A stretch of 64,000 nucleotides of DNA from positions 496,001 through 560,000 of the forward strand of contig CAWFOB010000006.1 in the NCBI GenBank assembly GCA_963817375.1. Reading direction: 5' to 3'. This DNA comes from JACVRM01 sp963817375 (lineage in GTDB: Bacteria > Actinomycetota > Thermoleophilia > Gaiellales > Gaiellaceae). Positions 7,760 to 16,302 of this stretch are shown piece after piece. The notes below the pieces were generated by a model. That model had not been told where the DNA came from. It was given only the letters and a program-made list of their open reading frames with translations, and did no database searches. Position numbers and translations under genes: made by a program. Every line of letters begins with the position of its first letter. The stretch's first letter is position 1.

Positions 7760-8608
7760 CTACGAACGGGGGTGGGAGCGGTCGTACACGCGGCGCAGGC
7801 GGCGCGCGTCCACGTGGCTGTAGATCTGCGTCGTCGAGAGCGAGCTGTGGCCGAGGAGCTCCTGGATCACGCGCAGGTCCGCGCCGCCCTCGAGCAGGTG
7901 CGTGGCGAACGCGTGTCGGAGCCGGTGCGGGTGGGGGACGAGGCGCCGTAGCGTGCTCGTGTCGAGCCGGCGGCCGCGCACCGAGAGGAAGAGCGCGTTC
8001 TCCGCGCCCCGGGCAAGCCCGGGGCGGCCGTCGCGCAGGTAGCGGCCGAGCCAGTGCGCAGCCTCCTCGCCGAGCGGCACGGTGCGCTCCTTGCCGCCCT
8101 TGCCGTGCACGTGCACCAGCTCCTGGTCGAAGTCGACGTCGGCCAGGTCGAGGTCGACCGTCTCGCGGCTGCGCAGTCCGGCCGAGTAGACCAGCTCCAC
8201 CAGCGCGCGGTTGCGCAGCGAGATCGGGTCGCGCGGCTCCAGCGTGTCCAGCAGCGCCTCGATCTCGGCCTGCTTCGGGACGTCGGGGAGCCGGCGCGGG
8301 CGCCGCGGGCCGAGCGAGGCATCGGGCACGCGCGCCGGGCCGAGCGTGAAGCGCAGGAACGAGCGGACGGCGGCGAGCTTGCGGGCGATCGTCGCCGGCG
8401 CGAGCCGGCGCGGGTTGCGACCGGGGCGGGGGGCGCCGAGGAGCGACGTGTACTCGGCGAGCACGCGGCTGTCGACGTCCTCGACACTCTCCCCGCGGCC
8501 GCGCAGCCAGGAGGCGAACTCCTGGACGTCGACCCGGTACGCGCGTCGGCTCGCCTCGCCGAGCGGAGCGGCGCGCAGGAACCGCTCGACAGCAGCGTCC
8601 GTGCTCAC
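7760..8608 (-). CDS. xerC: Tyrosine recombinase, second XerC/XerD-type
   Basis: A 282-aa Xer-family recombinase. The catalytic set is intact: Arg in LVYSAGLRSRETVDL, Lys in HVHGKGGKERTVPLG, HRLRHAFATHLL, and LLGHSSLSTTQIYSH with the terminal Tyr nucleophile. The N-terminal core-binding domain starts at about residue 5. GTG 8608 (VSTDAAVERF) was chosen because it gives the family length. An ATG 20 codons upstream (8668) is possible but adds an arginine-rich stretch with no counterpart in the family. Divergent from the sulfotransferase, with a fold-back repeat in the gap. Which of the two recombinases here is XerC is a guess. Confidence 0.87.
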   Translation of the reverse strand: MSTDAAVERFLRAAPLGEASRRAYRVDVQEFASWLRGRGESVEDVDSRVLAEYTSLLGAPRPGRNPRRLAPATIARKLAAVRSFLRFTLGPARVPDASLGPRRPRRLPDVPKQAEIEALLDTLEPRDPISLRNRALVELVYSAGLRSRETVDLDLADVDFDQELVHVHGKGGKERTVPLGEEAAHWLGRYLRDGRPGLARGAENALFLSVRGRRLDTSTLRRLVPHPHRLRHAFATHLLEGGADLRVIQELLGHSSLSTTQIYSHVDARRLRRVYDRSHPRS

Positions 8609-8726
8609 GCCCACCTGTTCGCGCCGGCCGTGCCCACGCCTGCCGCGGGCGGCGTATACGGGCTGCATGCTCGCATCGTCGCGAGCTCGCGCCCCGACAC
8701 CGGCGACGACCGCACCGGCTGAGCGC

Positions 8727-8762
8727 TGGGGCTGTCCCCGACGGGGGCTGTCCCACGTGCCC
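8727..8762. repeat. Fold-back repeat, half element (GGGGCTGTCCCC family)
   Basis: Two direct copies of the GGGGCTGTCCC core followed by CACGTGCC, matching the left half of the fuller element at 21681. A right arm cannot be recognised here. It lies in the divergent gap between the xerC-like gene and the sulfotransferase gene. Confidence 0.65.
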
Positions 8763-8816
8763 AGACCAGGCGACAGCTCGGCTCCACCGGGAGAGCCCGA
8801 CCGTAGACTCCGGCCC

Positions 8817-9635
8817 GTGCACGGGGCCGTGCTCCACCTGAAGACCGTCAAGCGGCTTGCCCGCCCCCGTCCGCTCCGCGCTGCGCTCGGGACGCCGGAC
8901 GACCGGATCGTCTTCGTGCTGGGCAGCCCGCGCTCCGGGACGACGTTCCTCGCCGAGTCGATCGGCAGCGTGCCCGGCTTCGTCGACCTGAGCGAGGTCG
9001 CGGCGGTGAAGGCCGCCGTCCCCGAGCTTGCGCGGATGCCGACCGGCGAGGCCGCCGATCGCCTGCGCCGCACGCTCGGCGTGACACGCGCCGTGGGGCT
9101 CGTGCGCGGGCTTCGCGGCGTCGAGCAGACGCCTGAGACCGCTTTCATCGCGCCGGCGCTCCTGCGGGCGTTCCCGCAGGGCCGGCTCGTCCACATGCTT
9201 CGCGACGGGCGCGACGTCGTTTGCTCCCTGGTCGAAAAGGGCTGGTTGCGCAGCGGCCGCGACGGCGGCGACGACGCGGGGCTGGCCTACGGCGACCACG
9301 CGCGCTTCTGGGTGGAGCCCGAGCGCGTGGACGAGTTTCGGAATGCAAGCGAGGCGCGTCGTGCCGCCTGGGTCTGGCGGGCGTACGTGTCTGCGATTCG
9401 CGCCTCCGGGACGACCCCGTACGAGGTGCGCTACGAGGCGATGGCGACCGACCCGGCCGGCACCGCGGACGGCCTCGCGGCCTTTCTCGACGCCCCCGCG
9501 GGTCCGCTTGCCGAGGCGCTGCGGCTGGCGCACGCCGGCTCGATCGGACGCTTCCGCCGCGACCTCACGCCGGGCCAGCTGGGCGATGTCGAGGACGAGG
9601 CCGGCGCCCTGCTGGCCGAGCTCGGCTACACCTGA
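8817..9635 (+). CDS. PAPS-dependent sulfotransferase family protein
   Basis: A 272-aa protein of the sulfotransferase family, which moves sulfate from PAPS to a hydroxyl or amine acceptor. The 5'-phosphosulfate loop FVLGSPRSGTTFLAESI is near residue 40. The 3'-phosphate-binding region probably includes HMLRDGRDVVCSLVEKGW, with its conserved Arg and Ser. The YEVRYEAMATDPAGT segment matches the family's late strand. GTG 8817 is 7 bases after TAGACT (8804-8809), consistent with leaderless transcription. The acceptor is unknown and the neighbours do not help; cell-surface glycan or lipid sulfation is possible but unproven. Confidence 0.8.
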   Translation: MHGAVLHLKTVKRLARPRPLRAALGTPDDRIVFVLGSPRSGTTFLAESIGSVPGFVDLSEVAAVKAAVPELARMPTGEAADRLRRTLGVTRAVGLVRGLRGVEQTPETAFIAPALLRAFPQGRLVHMLRDGRDVVCSLVEKGWLRSGRDGGDDAGLAYGDHARFWVEPERVDEFRNASEARRAAWVWRAYVSAIRASGTTPYEVRYEAMATDPAGTADGLAAFLDAPAGPLAEALRLAHAGSIGRFRRDLTPGQLGDVEDEAGALLAELGYT

Positions 9636-9721
9636 TCCTTCCGCAAGCAGTAGGCTTGCGGACGCGCCCGCCCCCACGGGCGTGACGTTTTCGTTCGCTC
9701 GCGATCCGGAAGGAGTCGTTG

Positions 9722-11335
9722 GTGGCGACCACGCTGGAACCCCAGGCCGGTCTTGGCCTCGACAACCACGGGTTGAGCCCGCGCGCCCGCGTCCACTGGC
9801 AGCCGACGACCGCGATGCTCTACGAGCACGCGCTCGCCCAGGGCAACGCGCGGCTCGCCGAGGGCGGCCCGCTCGTCGTCGACACCGGCCGCCACACCGG
9901 CCGCTCGCCGAACGACAAGTTCGTCGTGCGCGAGCCCGGCTCCGAGGGTCGCATCTGGTGGGGTGACGTCAACCAGGAGATCTCGGAGGAGCACTACGAA
10001 GGCCTGCGCGACAAGATCACGGCGTACCTCGACGGCCGCGATCTCTACGTCGTGGACGCGTTCGCGGGCGCCGACCCGGAGCACCGGCTCGCCGTGCGCG
10101 TCATCACCGACAGTGCCTGGCACGCGCTCTTCGCGAAGACGCTCTTCATCGGCCCGACCGAGGAGGAGCTCGCGGAGCACGAGCCGGACGCGCTGGTGCT
10201 GCACGCGCCTGCCGTCACCGCCGACCCGGCCGAGGACGGCACGCGGAGCGAGACGTTCGTCGTCCTGCATCCCGGCCGCCAGGAGGTCCTGATCGGCGGC
10301 ACCTGGTACGCGGGCGAGATCAAGAAATCGATCTTCACGGTCATGAACGACCTCCTGCCGCTCGACGGCGTCCTGCCGATGCACTGCTCGGCGAACGTGA
10401 ACGACCTCGGCAAGGTCGCGCTCTTCTTCGGGCTCTCCGGCACCGGCAAGACGACGTTGTCCGCCGACCCCGAGCGGCACCTGATCGGCGACGACGAGCA
10501 CGGCTGGGGCGCGAGCGGCGTCTTCAACTTCGAGGGCGGCTGCTACGCGAAGGTCATCCGGCTCTCCGCCGAGGCCGAGCCGCAGATCTACGCGACGACG
10601 CACACCTTCGGCACCGTGCTCGAGAACGTGATCGTCGACGAGGGGGGCGTCCTCGACCTCGACGACGACTCGAAGACCGAGAACACGCGGGCCGCCTACA
10701 AGCTCGAGCAGATCACGAACGCGCTGCCCGCGAAGCGCGCCGGGCATCCGAGCGCGATCGTCTTCCTCGCCGCGGACGCGTTCGGCATCCTGCCGCCGAT
10801 CGCGCGGCTCACCCGTGAGCAGGCGCTCTTCTACTTCCTCTCGGGCTTCACGGCGAAGCTGGCCGGCACCGAGATCGGCGTCACCGAGCCGCAGCCCACG
10901 TTTTCGGCGTGCTTCGGCGCGCCGTTCCTGCCGCAGCCGCCGGCCGTCTATGCCGAGCTGCTCGGCCGCAAGCTGGCGCAGCACCCGCACGTGAGCGTCT
11001 GGCTCGTGAACACCGGCTGGACGGGCGGCCCGTTCGGCGAAGGCCGGCGCATGCCGATCGCCGCGACGCGCGGGCTCCTGAAGGCGGCGATCACGAACGA
11101 GCTGGACGCGGTGGACTACCGCATCGACCCGGTGTTCGGCTTCGAGGTTCCGCTCGAGGTGCCGGGCGTCGACTCGGGCCTGCTCGACCCGCGCTCGACC
11201 TGGCGGGACCCGGACGCGTACGACCGGAAGGCGCGCGAGCTGGCCGCGATGTTCACCGAGAACTTCCGCCGCTTCGACGCGCCGCCCGAGGTCGCGGCCG
11301 CCGGCCCGGCAACTAGCGCCCCGCGCATCCGCTAG
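9722..11335 (+). CDS. pckA: Phosphoenolpyruvate carboxykinase (ATP)
   Basis: Converts oxaloacetate plus ATP to PEP, the entry step of gluconeogenesis. The 537-aa protein has family length. It shows the substrate-binding GRHTGRSPNDKFVV near the N-terminus, the kinase-1a loop FGLSGTGKTTLSAD around residue 240, metal-binding LIGDDEHGWG and the adenine-binding NTGWTGGPFGEGRRM. Two starts are possible, TTG 9719 and GTG 9722. GTG fits the GGAAGGAG ribosome-binding site (about 7 bases upstream) better. It is the ATP type, unlike the GTP enzyme of mycobacteria. It sits just before the two succinate dehydrogenase operons, linking oxaloacetate supply to PEP. Confidence 0.95.
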   Translation: MATTLEPQAGLGLDNHGLSPRARVHWQPTTAMLYEHALAQGNARLAEGGPLVVDTGRHTGRSPNDKFVVREPGSEGRIWWGDVNQEISEEHYEGLRDKITAYLDGRDLYVVDAFAGADPEHRLAVRVITDSAWHALFAKTLFIGPTEEELAEHEPDALVLHAPAVTADPAEDGTRSETFVVLHPGRQEVLIGGTWYAGEIKKSIFTVMNDLLPLDGVLPMHCSANVNDLGKVALFFGLSGTGKTTLSADPERHLIGDDEHGWGASGVFNFEGGCYAKVIRLSAEAEPQIYATTHTFGTVLENVIVDEGGVLDLDDDSKTENTRAAYKLEQITNALPAKRAGHPSAIVFLAADAFGILPPIARLTREQALFYFLSGFTAKLAGTEIGVTEPQPTFSACFGAPFLPQPPAVYAELLGRKLAQHPHVSVWLVNTGWTGGPFGEGRRMPIAATRGLLKAAITNELDAVDYRIDPVFGFEVPLEVPGVDSGLLDPRSTWRDPDAYDRKARELAAMFTENFRRFDAPPEVAAAGPATSAPRIR

Positions 11336-11346
11336 CGTCGCCATAC

Positions 11347-12123
11347 GTGTCCACACAGTCGGCCAGCGCCACCGCTCCACGCGGCCTCGGCGCAACCTCC
11401 AGGCGCGACTGGTGGTGGGTGTCCCCGCTCGTCGTCGTCGTCGTCCTGAGCGCGTTCGGCCTCTACTCGCTGTACGCGATCCTCGTCAACGACAACTACC
11501 AGTACACGGGCGGCGGCGCCGACTACATCTCGCCGTTCTACTCGCCGAACGTCGAAACGCTCTTCGGGATCGACGTGCCGTTCTCGGCCGCGTTGCTCGT
11601 CGCGTGGATGCCGCTCGGGCTTCGTCTCACCTGTTACTACTACCGCAAGGCGTACTACCGCTCGTTCTTCCTCGCGCCGCCCGCCTGCGCCGTCTCCGGG
11701 CCGCGGCGGAAGCGCTACCGCGGCGAGTCGACCTTCCCGCTCGTCCTCCAGAACGTCCACCGGTACTTCCTGTACCTGGCGATCGTCGTGCTGGGCTTCC
11801 TCTGGTACGACGCCATCCGCGCGTTCTTCTTCGACAACGGCTTCGGGGTCGGGCTCGGCTCGCTCGTCCTGCTCGTCAACGTCTGCTTCCTGACCGCCTT
11901 CACGTTCGGCTGCAACTCGCTCCGCCACCTGGTCGGCGGCCGGCTCGACTGCTTCACCTGCACCGCCGCCGCCCGCGCGCGGCACAAGGCCTGGCGCGGC
12001 GTCACCGTGCTCAACCTGCGCCACATGGAGTGGGCGTGGGTGAGCCTGTGCAGCGTCGCGCTCGCAGACCTCTACGTCCGGCTCGCGGCGAGCGGCGTGT
12101 TCCACGACCCGAGGATCTTCTGA
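11347..12123 (+). CDS. Succinate dehydrogenase membrane anchor (Sdh1-type)
   Basis: A 258-aa polytopic membrane protein with about five hydrophobic helices (SPLVVVVVLSAFGLYSLYAI, AALLVAWMPLGLRL, YFLYLAIVVLGFLWYDAI, LGSLVLLVNVCFLTAF and a C-terminal one). Histidines at NVHRYFLY and NSLRHLVGG could ligate haem or line the quinone site. It is directly upstream of a flavoprotein and an iron-sulfur subunit, the same order as the actinobacterial Sdh1 complex (mycobacterial Rv0249c-Rv0248c-Rv0247c type), so it most likely tethers that complex and passes electrons to menaquinone. Start GTG 11347 follows TAGCGT (11333-11338) by 8 bases. The function is assigned mainly by position and topology. Confidence 0.75.
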   Translation: MSTQSASATAPRGLGATSRRDWWWVSPLVVVVVLSAFGLYSLYAILVNDNYQYTGGGADYISPFYSPNVETLFGIDVPFSAALLVAWMPLGLRLTCYYYRKAYYRSFFLAPPACAVSGPRRKRYRGESTFPLVLQNVHRYFLYLAIVVLGFLWYDAIRAFFFDNGFGVGLGSLVLLVNVCFLTAFTFGCNSLRHLVGGRLDCFTCTAAARARHKAWRGVTVLNLRHMEWAWVSLCSVALADLYVRLAASGVFHDPRIF

Positions 12124-12127
12124 GGAC

Positions 12128-13855
12128 GTGGAGACAGTCGACTGCGACGTGCTCGTCATCGGCGCCGGCGGCGCCGGCCTGCGGGCCGCCATCGCCGCGA
12201 CCGCGGCGGGCGCGAAGACGGCCGTCGTCAGCAAGTCGCTGCTCGGCAAGGCCCACACCGTGATGGCCGAGGGCGGCGTCGCGGCCTCGCTCGGCAACGT
12301 CGACTCGGCCGACGACTGGAAGACGCACTTCCAGGACACAATGTTCGGCGGCAAGTACCTGAACAACTGGCGCATGGCCGAGCTGCACGCGAAGGAGGCG
12401 CCCGACCGGGTCGTCGAGCTCGAGCACTGGGGGGCGGTCTTCGACCGAACGCACGACCAGCGCATGGCGCAGCGGGCGTTCGGCGGGCACACCTACAAGC
12501 GGCTCGTTCACATCGGCGACCGGACGGGGCGCGAGCTCATCCGCACCGTGCAGGACAAGGCGGTGCACAGCGGCGCCGAGGTCTACATGGAGTACACGAT
12601 CACGCGGCTCCTACGGGACGGCGACCGGGTCTGCGGAGCCTTCGGCTACCGGCGCGCGACCGGCGAGCTCGTCGTCTGGCGCGCGCGCTCCGTCGTGATG
12701 GCGAGCGGCGGCACCGGGAAGCTCTTCCGCATCAACTCGAACTCGTGGGAGGGGACGGGCGACGGCCACGCGCTCGCGCTCGACATCGGCGCGACGCTGA
12801 TCGACATGGAGTTCGTGCAGTTTCACCCGACCGGCATGGTCTGGCCACCCGGCGTCATCGGCCTGCTCGTCACCGAGGCCGTGCGCGGTGAAGGCGGGAT
12901 CCTCCGCAACTCCGACGGCGAGCGCTTCATGGAGCGCTACGACCCGAAGCGCATGGAGCTGTCGACCCGCGACGTGGTCGCCCGCGCGATCTACACCGAG
13001 GTGCGCGAGGGGCGCGGCACGCCGCACGGCGGCGTCTTCCTCGACGTCTCGCACCTGCCGGCCAAGACGGTGAAGAAGCGGCTGCCGAGCATGTACGACC
13101 AGTTCATGGACCTGGCCGGCGTCGACATCACGCGCGAGCCGATGGAGGTCGGGCCGACGTGCCACTACATCATGGGCGGCATCAAGGTCGACGCCGAGAC
13201 GGGCGCGAGCGCCATCCCCGGGCTCTTCGCCTGCGGCGAGTGCTCCGGCGGCATGAACGGCTCCAACCGGCTGGGCGGCAACTCGCTGTCCGACCTGCTC
13301 GTCTTCGGCAAGCGGGCGGGAGAGGGTGCAGCAGCCGCTGCCGAGCGCGCGCCGGCGCCGGCGATCGACCAGGTCGAGGTGGGAGGGGCGGAGGCCGAGC
13401 TCGACGGCTACTTCACGAAGGGCGGCGACGAGGACCCGTACGAGCTGCAGTCGGACCTCCAGTCGATGCTCCAGGACAACGTCGGCATCTTCCGCGACGA
13501 GGCCGGGCTCGTCACGGCGCTCGGCAAGCTCGAGGAGTACAAGGAGCGGCTCCAGAAGGTGCACGTGCCGGTCGGCTCGCGCGCCTGGAACCCGTCGTGG
13601 AACCTCTGCCGTGACCTCAAGAACATGCTCACCGTGGCGGAGGCCATCACGCGCGCAGCGCTGATGCGCGAGGAGAGCCGCGGTGCGCACAGCCGCCTCG
13701 ACTTCCCGCAGTTCTCCGACTACTGGGGGCGGCACAACATCGCCGTGTCGAGGACGCCCGAGGGCCGCATCGTCGTCGCGCCGGTGCCGGTCGCCACCGT
13801 GCCCGAGCTCGAACCGCTCGTCGACGAGCGCAAGGCCAAGGAGGCGGCCGCATGA
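12128..13855 (+). CDS. sdhA: Succinate dehydrogenase flavoprotein subunit, system 1
   Basis: The 575-aa FAD-binding catalytic subunit, interconverting succinate and fumarate. Seen: the N-terminal FAD motif VLVIGAGGAGLRAAIAA, the AHTVMAEGG segment with the histidine expected to bind FAD covalently, EFVQFHPTGM, the active-site REGGI-type stretch (VRGEGGILRNSDGERFM), ELSTRDVVARAI and the late CHYIMGGIKVD and SNRLGGNSLSDLLVFGKRAG segments. It starts at GTG 12128, four bases after the anchor gene, and overlaps the iron-sulfur gene at its 3' end (ATGA). The proline/alanine-rich tail is short. Physiological direction (oxidation or fumarate reduction) cannot be told from sequence. Confidence 0.93.
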   Translation: METVDCDVLVIGAGGAGLRAAIAATAAGAKTAVVSKSLLGKAHTVMAEGGVAASLGNVDSADDWKTHFQDTMFGGKYLNNWRMAELHAKEAPDRVVELEHWGAVFDRTHDQRMAQRAFGGHTYKRLVHIGDRTGRELIRTVQDKAVHSGAEVYMEYTITRLLRDGDRVCGAFGYRRATGELVVWRARSVVMASGGTGKLFRINSNSWEGTGDGHALALDIGATLIDMEFVQFHPTGMVWPPGVIGLLVTEAVRGEGGILRNSDGERFMERYDPKRMELSTRDVVARAIYTEVREGRGTPHGGVFLDVSHLPAKTVKKRLPSMYDQFMDLAGVDITREPMEVGPTCHYIMGGIKVDAETGASAIPGLFACGECSGGMNGSNRLGGNSLSDLLVFGKRAGEGAAAAAERAPAPAIDQVEVGGAEAELDGYFTKGGDEDPYELQSDLQSMLQDNVGIFRDEAGLVTALGKLEEYKERLQKVHVPVGSRAWNPSWNLCRDLKNMLTVAEAITRAALMREESRGAHSRLDFPQFSDYWGRHNIAVSRTPEGRIVVAPVPVATVPELEPLVDERKAKEAAA

Positions 13856-14589
13856 GCGCGCGCCGGTTCCAGGTCTGGCGCGGCGACGCGAGCGGCGGTG
13901 CGCTCGTCGACTTCGACCTCGAGACGGTCGAGGGGATGGTGGTCCTCGACGCGATGCTCGAGATCCAGCGCACGCAGGCCAAGGACCTGGCCGTGCGCTG
14001 GAACTGCAAGGCGGCGAAGTGCGGCTGCTGCAGCGCCGAGATCAACGGCCGCCCGAAGCTCATGTGCAAGACACGCGTCGACGCGCTCCCGACCGACGCG
14101 CCGATCCGCGTCGAGCCGATGCGGACGTTCCCGCTCATCCGCGACCTCGCCACCGACGTCTCCTGGAACTACGAGGTGGAGAAGACCATCCCGCCGTTCA
14201 CGCCCAGAGACGATGCGGACTGGCAGATCGGGCAGGCCGATGTCGACCGGATGAGCGAGTTCCGGAAATGCATCGAGTGCTTCCTCTGCCAGGACGTCTG
14301 CCACGTCCTGCGCGAGCACGACCTGAAGGCCGCCTACTACGGCCCGCGGTTCATGGTTCGGATCGCCAGCCTCGAGATGCACCCCATGGACGTGGCCGAC
14401 CGCACGGGGCTGCTCAAGGACACGGCCGGCCTCGGGCTCTGCAACATCACCAAGTGCTGCAGCGACGTCTGCCCCGAGGGCATCAAGATCACCGACAACG
14501 CGATCATCCCGCTCAAGGAGCGCGTCGTCGACCGCTCGTACGACCCGCTGTTCCGCCTGGGGCGGCGCGGGAAGCGCGACGGCCGGTGA
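13852..14589 (+). CDS. sdhB: Succinate dehydrogenase iron-sulfur subunit, system 1
   Basis: A 245-aa electron-transfer subunit. It has a plant-type [2Fe-2S] cluster motif (CKAAKCGCC with a later cysteine in KLMCKTRVD), a [4Fe-4S] motif CIECFLCQDVCHV and a third cluster motif CNITKCCSDVCPEG. In the last, C-x5-C-x3-CP is the classical [3Fe-4S] arrangement, with one extra adjacent cysteine. The ATG overlaps the flavoprotein stop. It completes the three-gene anchor-A-B operon. Confidence 0.92.
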   Translation: MSARRFQVWRGDASGGALVDFDLETVEGMVVLDAMLEIQRTQAKDLAVRWNCKAAKCGCCSAEINGRPKLMCKTRVDALPTDAPIRVEPMRTFPLIRDLATDVSWNYEVEKTIPPFTPRDDADWQIGQADVDRMSEFRKCIECFLCQDVCHVLREHDLKAAYYGPRFMVRIASLEMHPMDVADRTGLLKDTAGLGLCNITKCCSDVCPEGIKITDNAIIPLKERVVDRSYDPLFRLGRRGKRDGR

Positions 14590-14616
14590 CGCGCGTTGGA
14601 TAGCGTCAACGCGGGG

Positions 14617-16302
14617 ATGGCCGACCACCACGACGTCCTGATCATCGGCGCCGGCCTGGCAGGGATGCGCGCGGCGATCGAGGCGTTCGACGCGGGCGCC
14701 GACGTAGCGCTCATCTCGAAGCTGCATCCGACCCGTTCGCACTCGTGCGCGGCGGAAGGCGGCATCAACGCGGCGCTCGGCAACGCGTCGCCAGACAGCG
14801 CCGAGGAGCACGCGTTCGACACCGTGAAAGGCTCGGACTACCTCGGCGACCAGGACGCGATCGAGGTCCTGTGCGAGGAGGCGCCGGGCGACGTCTACCA
14901 GCTCGAGAACTGGGGCGCGATCTTCAGCCGGGACGAGAACGGCCGCATCGCGCAGCGTCCCTTCGGCGCCGCGGGCCACCCTCGCACGGCCTACGCGGCC
15001 GACATCACCGGCCACGTCCTCGTGCACGTGCTCTACGAGCAGGTGATGAAGCGCGACATCACGACGTACGAGGAGTTTTTCGCCTGGCGGCTCGTCGTCA
15101 ACGACGACCGCTGCCAGGGCGTGATCGCCTGGGACATCATCAACGGCGGTCTGCACACGATCGGCGCGAAGACGGTGATCATCGCGACCGGCGGCGCCGG
15201 GCGGCTGTACACGGGAACGACCAACGCCTACGCCTGCACCGGCGACGGCATGGCGATGGCGCTGCGCGCAGGGGTAGCCCTCAAGGACATGGAGATGATG
15301 CAGTTCCACCCGACGACGCTGGCGCCCACCGGCGTACTGATCACGGAGGGCTGCCGCGGCGAGGGCGCGTACCTGCTCAACGGCGAGGGCGAGCGCTTCC
15401 TGCAGCGCTACGCGCCGCACGCGATGGAGCTCGCCAGCCGCGACGTCATCTCGCGCGCCGAGCAGACCGAGATCGACGAGGGCCGCGGCGTCCACGGGAA
15501 CGTGCTGCTCGACCTGCGCCACCTGGGCGCCGAGAAGATCATCGAGCGGCTGCCGGGGACGCGCGAGCTGTCGATGGTCTTCCTCGGCGTTGACCCTATC
15601 CACGAGCCGATCCCGGTCCGGCCGGGCGCGCACTACCACATGGGCGGCGTCGACACCGACATCTGGGGGCGGACGCAGCTGGAGGGCCTCTACGCGGCCG
15701 GTGAGGCGGCCTGCGTCTCGGTGCACGGAGCGAACAGGCTCGGCGGCAACGCGTTGATGGAGACGATCACGTACGGCAAGCGGGCCGGTCGGCACGCCGC
15801 CGAGTGGGCGCTGTCGAACACGACCATCGACATCCCGGCCTCGCTCGAGACCGACTCCCGGCGCGAGGTCGACGAGCTGCTCGCGCGCACCGAGGGCGAG
15901 CGTCCGTGGCAGATCCGCGACGAGCTCGCATCGACGATGCACGACAACTTCGGGGTGTTCCGACGCGAGTCGGAGATGCTCGAGCAGGCGAAGATCATCG
16001 ACCGGCTGCGCGAGCGGTACGAGCGCGTGACTGTCGACGACAAGGGCACGCTGTTCAACAACGACCTGACGCAGACGCTCGAGCTCGGCTATCTGCTCGA
16101 CCTGGCCGAATCCATGGTCGTCGCCGGCGTCGCACGCAAGGAGAGCCGGGGCGCGCACGCGAGGCCGTACGACTACCCCGAGCGCGACGACGAGAACTAC
16201 CTGCGACATACGATCACCCGCCTGGACGACATGGGCCGGACGCGGCTCGACTGGAAGCCCGTGACCATGACGAAATGGCAACCACAGGAGCGCAAGTACT
16301 GA
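14617..16302 (+). CDS. Succinate dehydrogenase/fumarate reductase flavoprotein, system 2
   Basis: A second, distinct 561-aa flavoprotein. Motifs are VLIIGAGLAGMRAAIEA, the TRSHSCAAEGGINAALGN segment with the FAD-linking histidine, MMQFHPTTLAPTG, EGCRGEGAYLLN, ELASRDVISRAEQTE, HYHMGGVDTD and ANRLGGNALMETITYGKRAG. It resembles the standard SdhA of bacteria more than the system 1 copy does. Start ATG 14617 (MADHHDVL) is preferred over an earlier TTG 14596 because a GCGGGG stretch precedes it. A TAGCGT at 14601-14606 might be an internal promoter. The stop overlaps the next start (TGATG). Confidence 0.92.
   Translation: MADHHDVLIIGAGLAGMRAAIEAFDAGADVALISKLHPTRSHSCAAEGGINAALGNASPDSAEEHAFDTVKGSDYLGDQDAIEVLCEEAPGDVYQLENWGAIFSRDENGRIAQRPFGAAGHPRTAYAADITGHVLVHVLYEQVMKRDITTYEEFFAWRLVVNDDRCQGVIAWDIINGGLHTIGAKTVIIATGGAGRLYTGTTNAYACTGDGMAMALRAGVALKDMEMMQFHPTTLAPTGVLITEGCRGEGAYLLNGEGERFLQRYAPHAMELASRDVISRAEQTEIDEGRGVHGNVLLDLRHLGAEKIIERLPGTRELSMVFLGVDPIHEPIPVRPGAHYHMGGVDTDIWGRTQLEGLYAAGEAACVSVHGANRLGGNALMETITYGKRAGRHAAEWALSNTTIDIPASLETDSRREVDELLARTEGERPWQIRDELASTMHDNFGVFRRESEMLEQAKIIDRLRERYERVTVDDKGTLFNNDLTQTLELGYLLDLAESMVVAGVARKESRGAHARPYDYPERDDENYLRHTITRLDDMGRTRLDWKPVTMTKWQPQERKY

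Noticed and set aside
7760..9196. A 478-codon N-terminally extended Xer recombinase
   Set aside because: The extra ~195 codons lie antisense to the sulfotransferase and across the fold-back repeat and match no recombinase domain; GTG 8608 gives family length.
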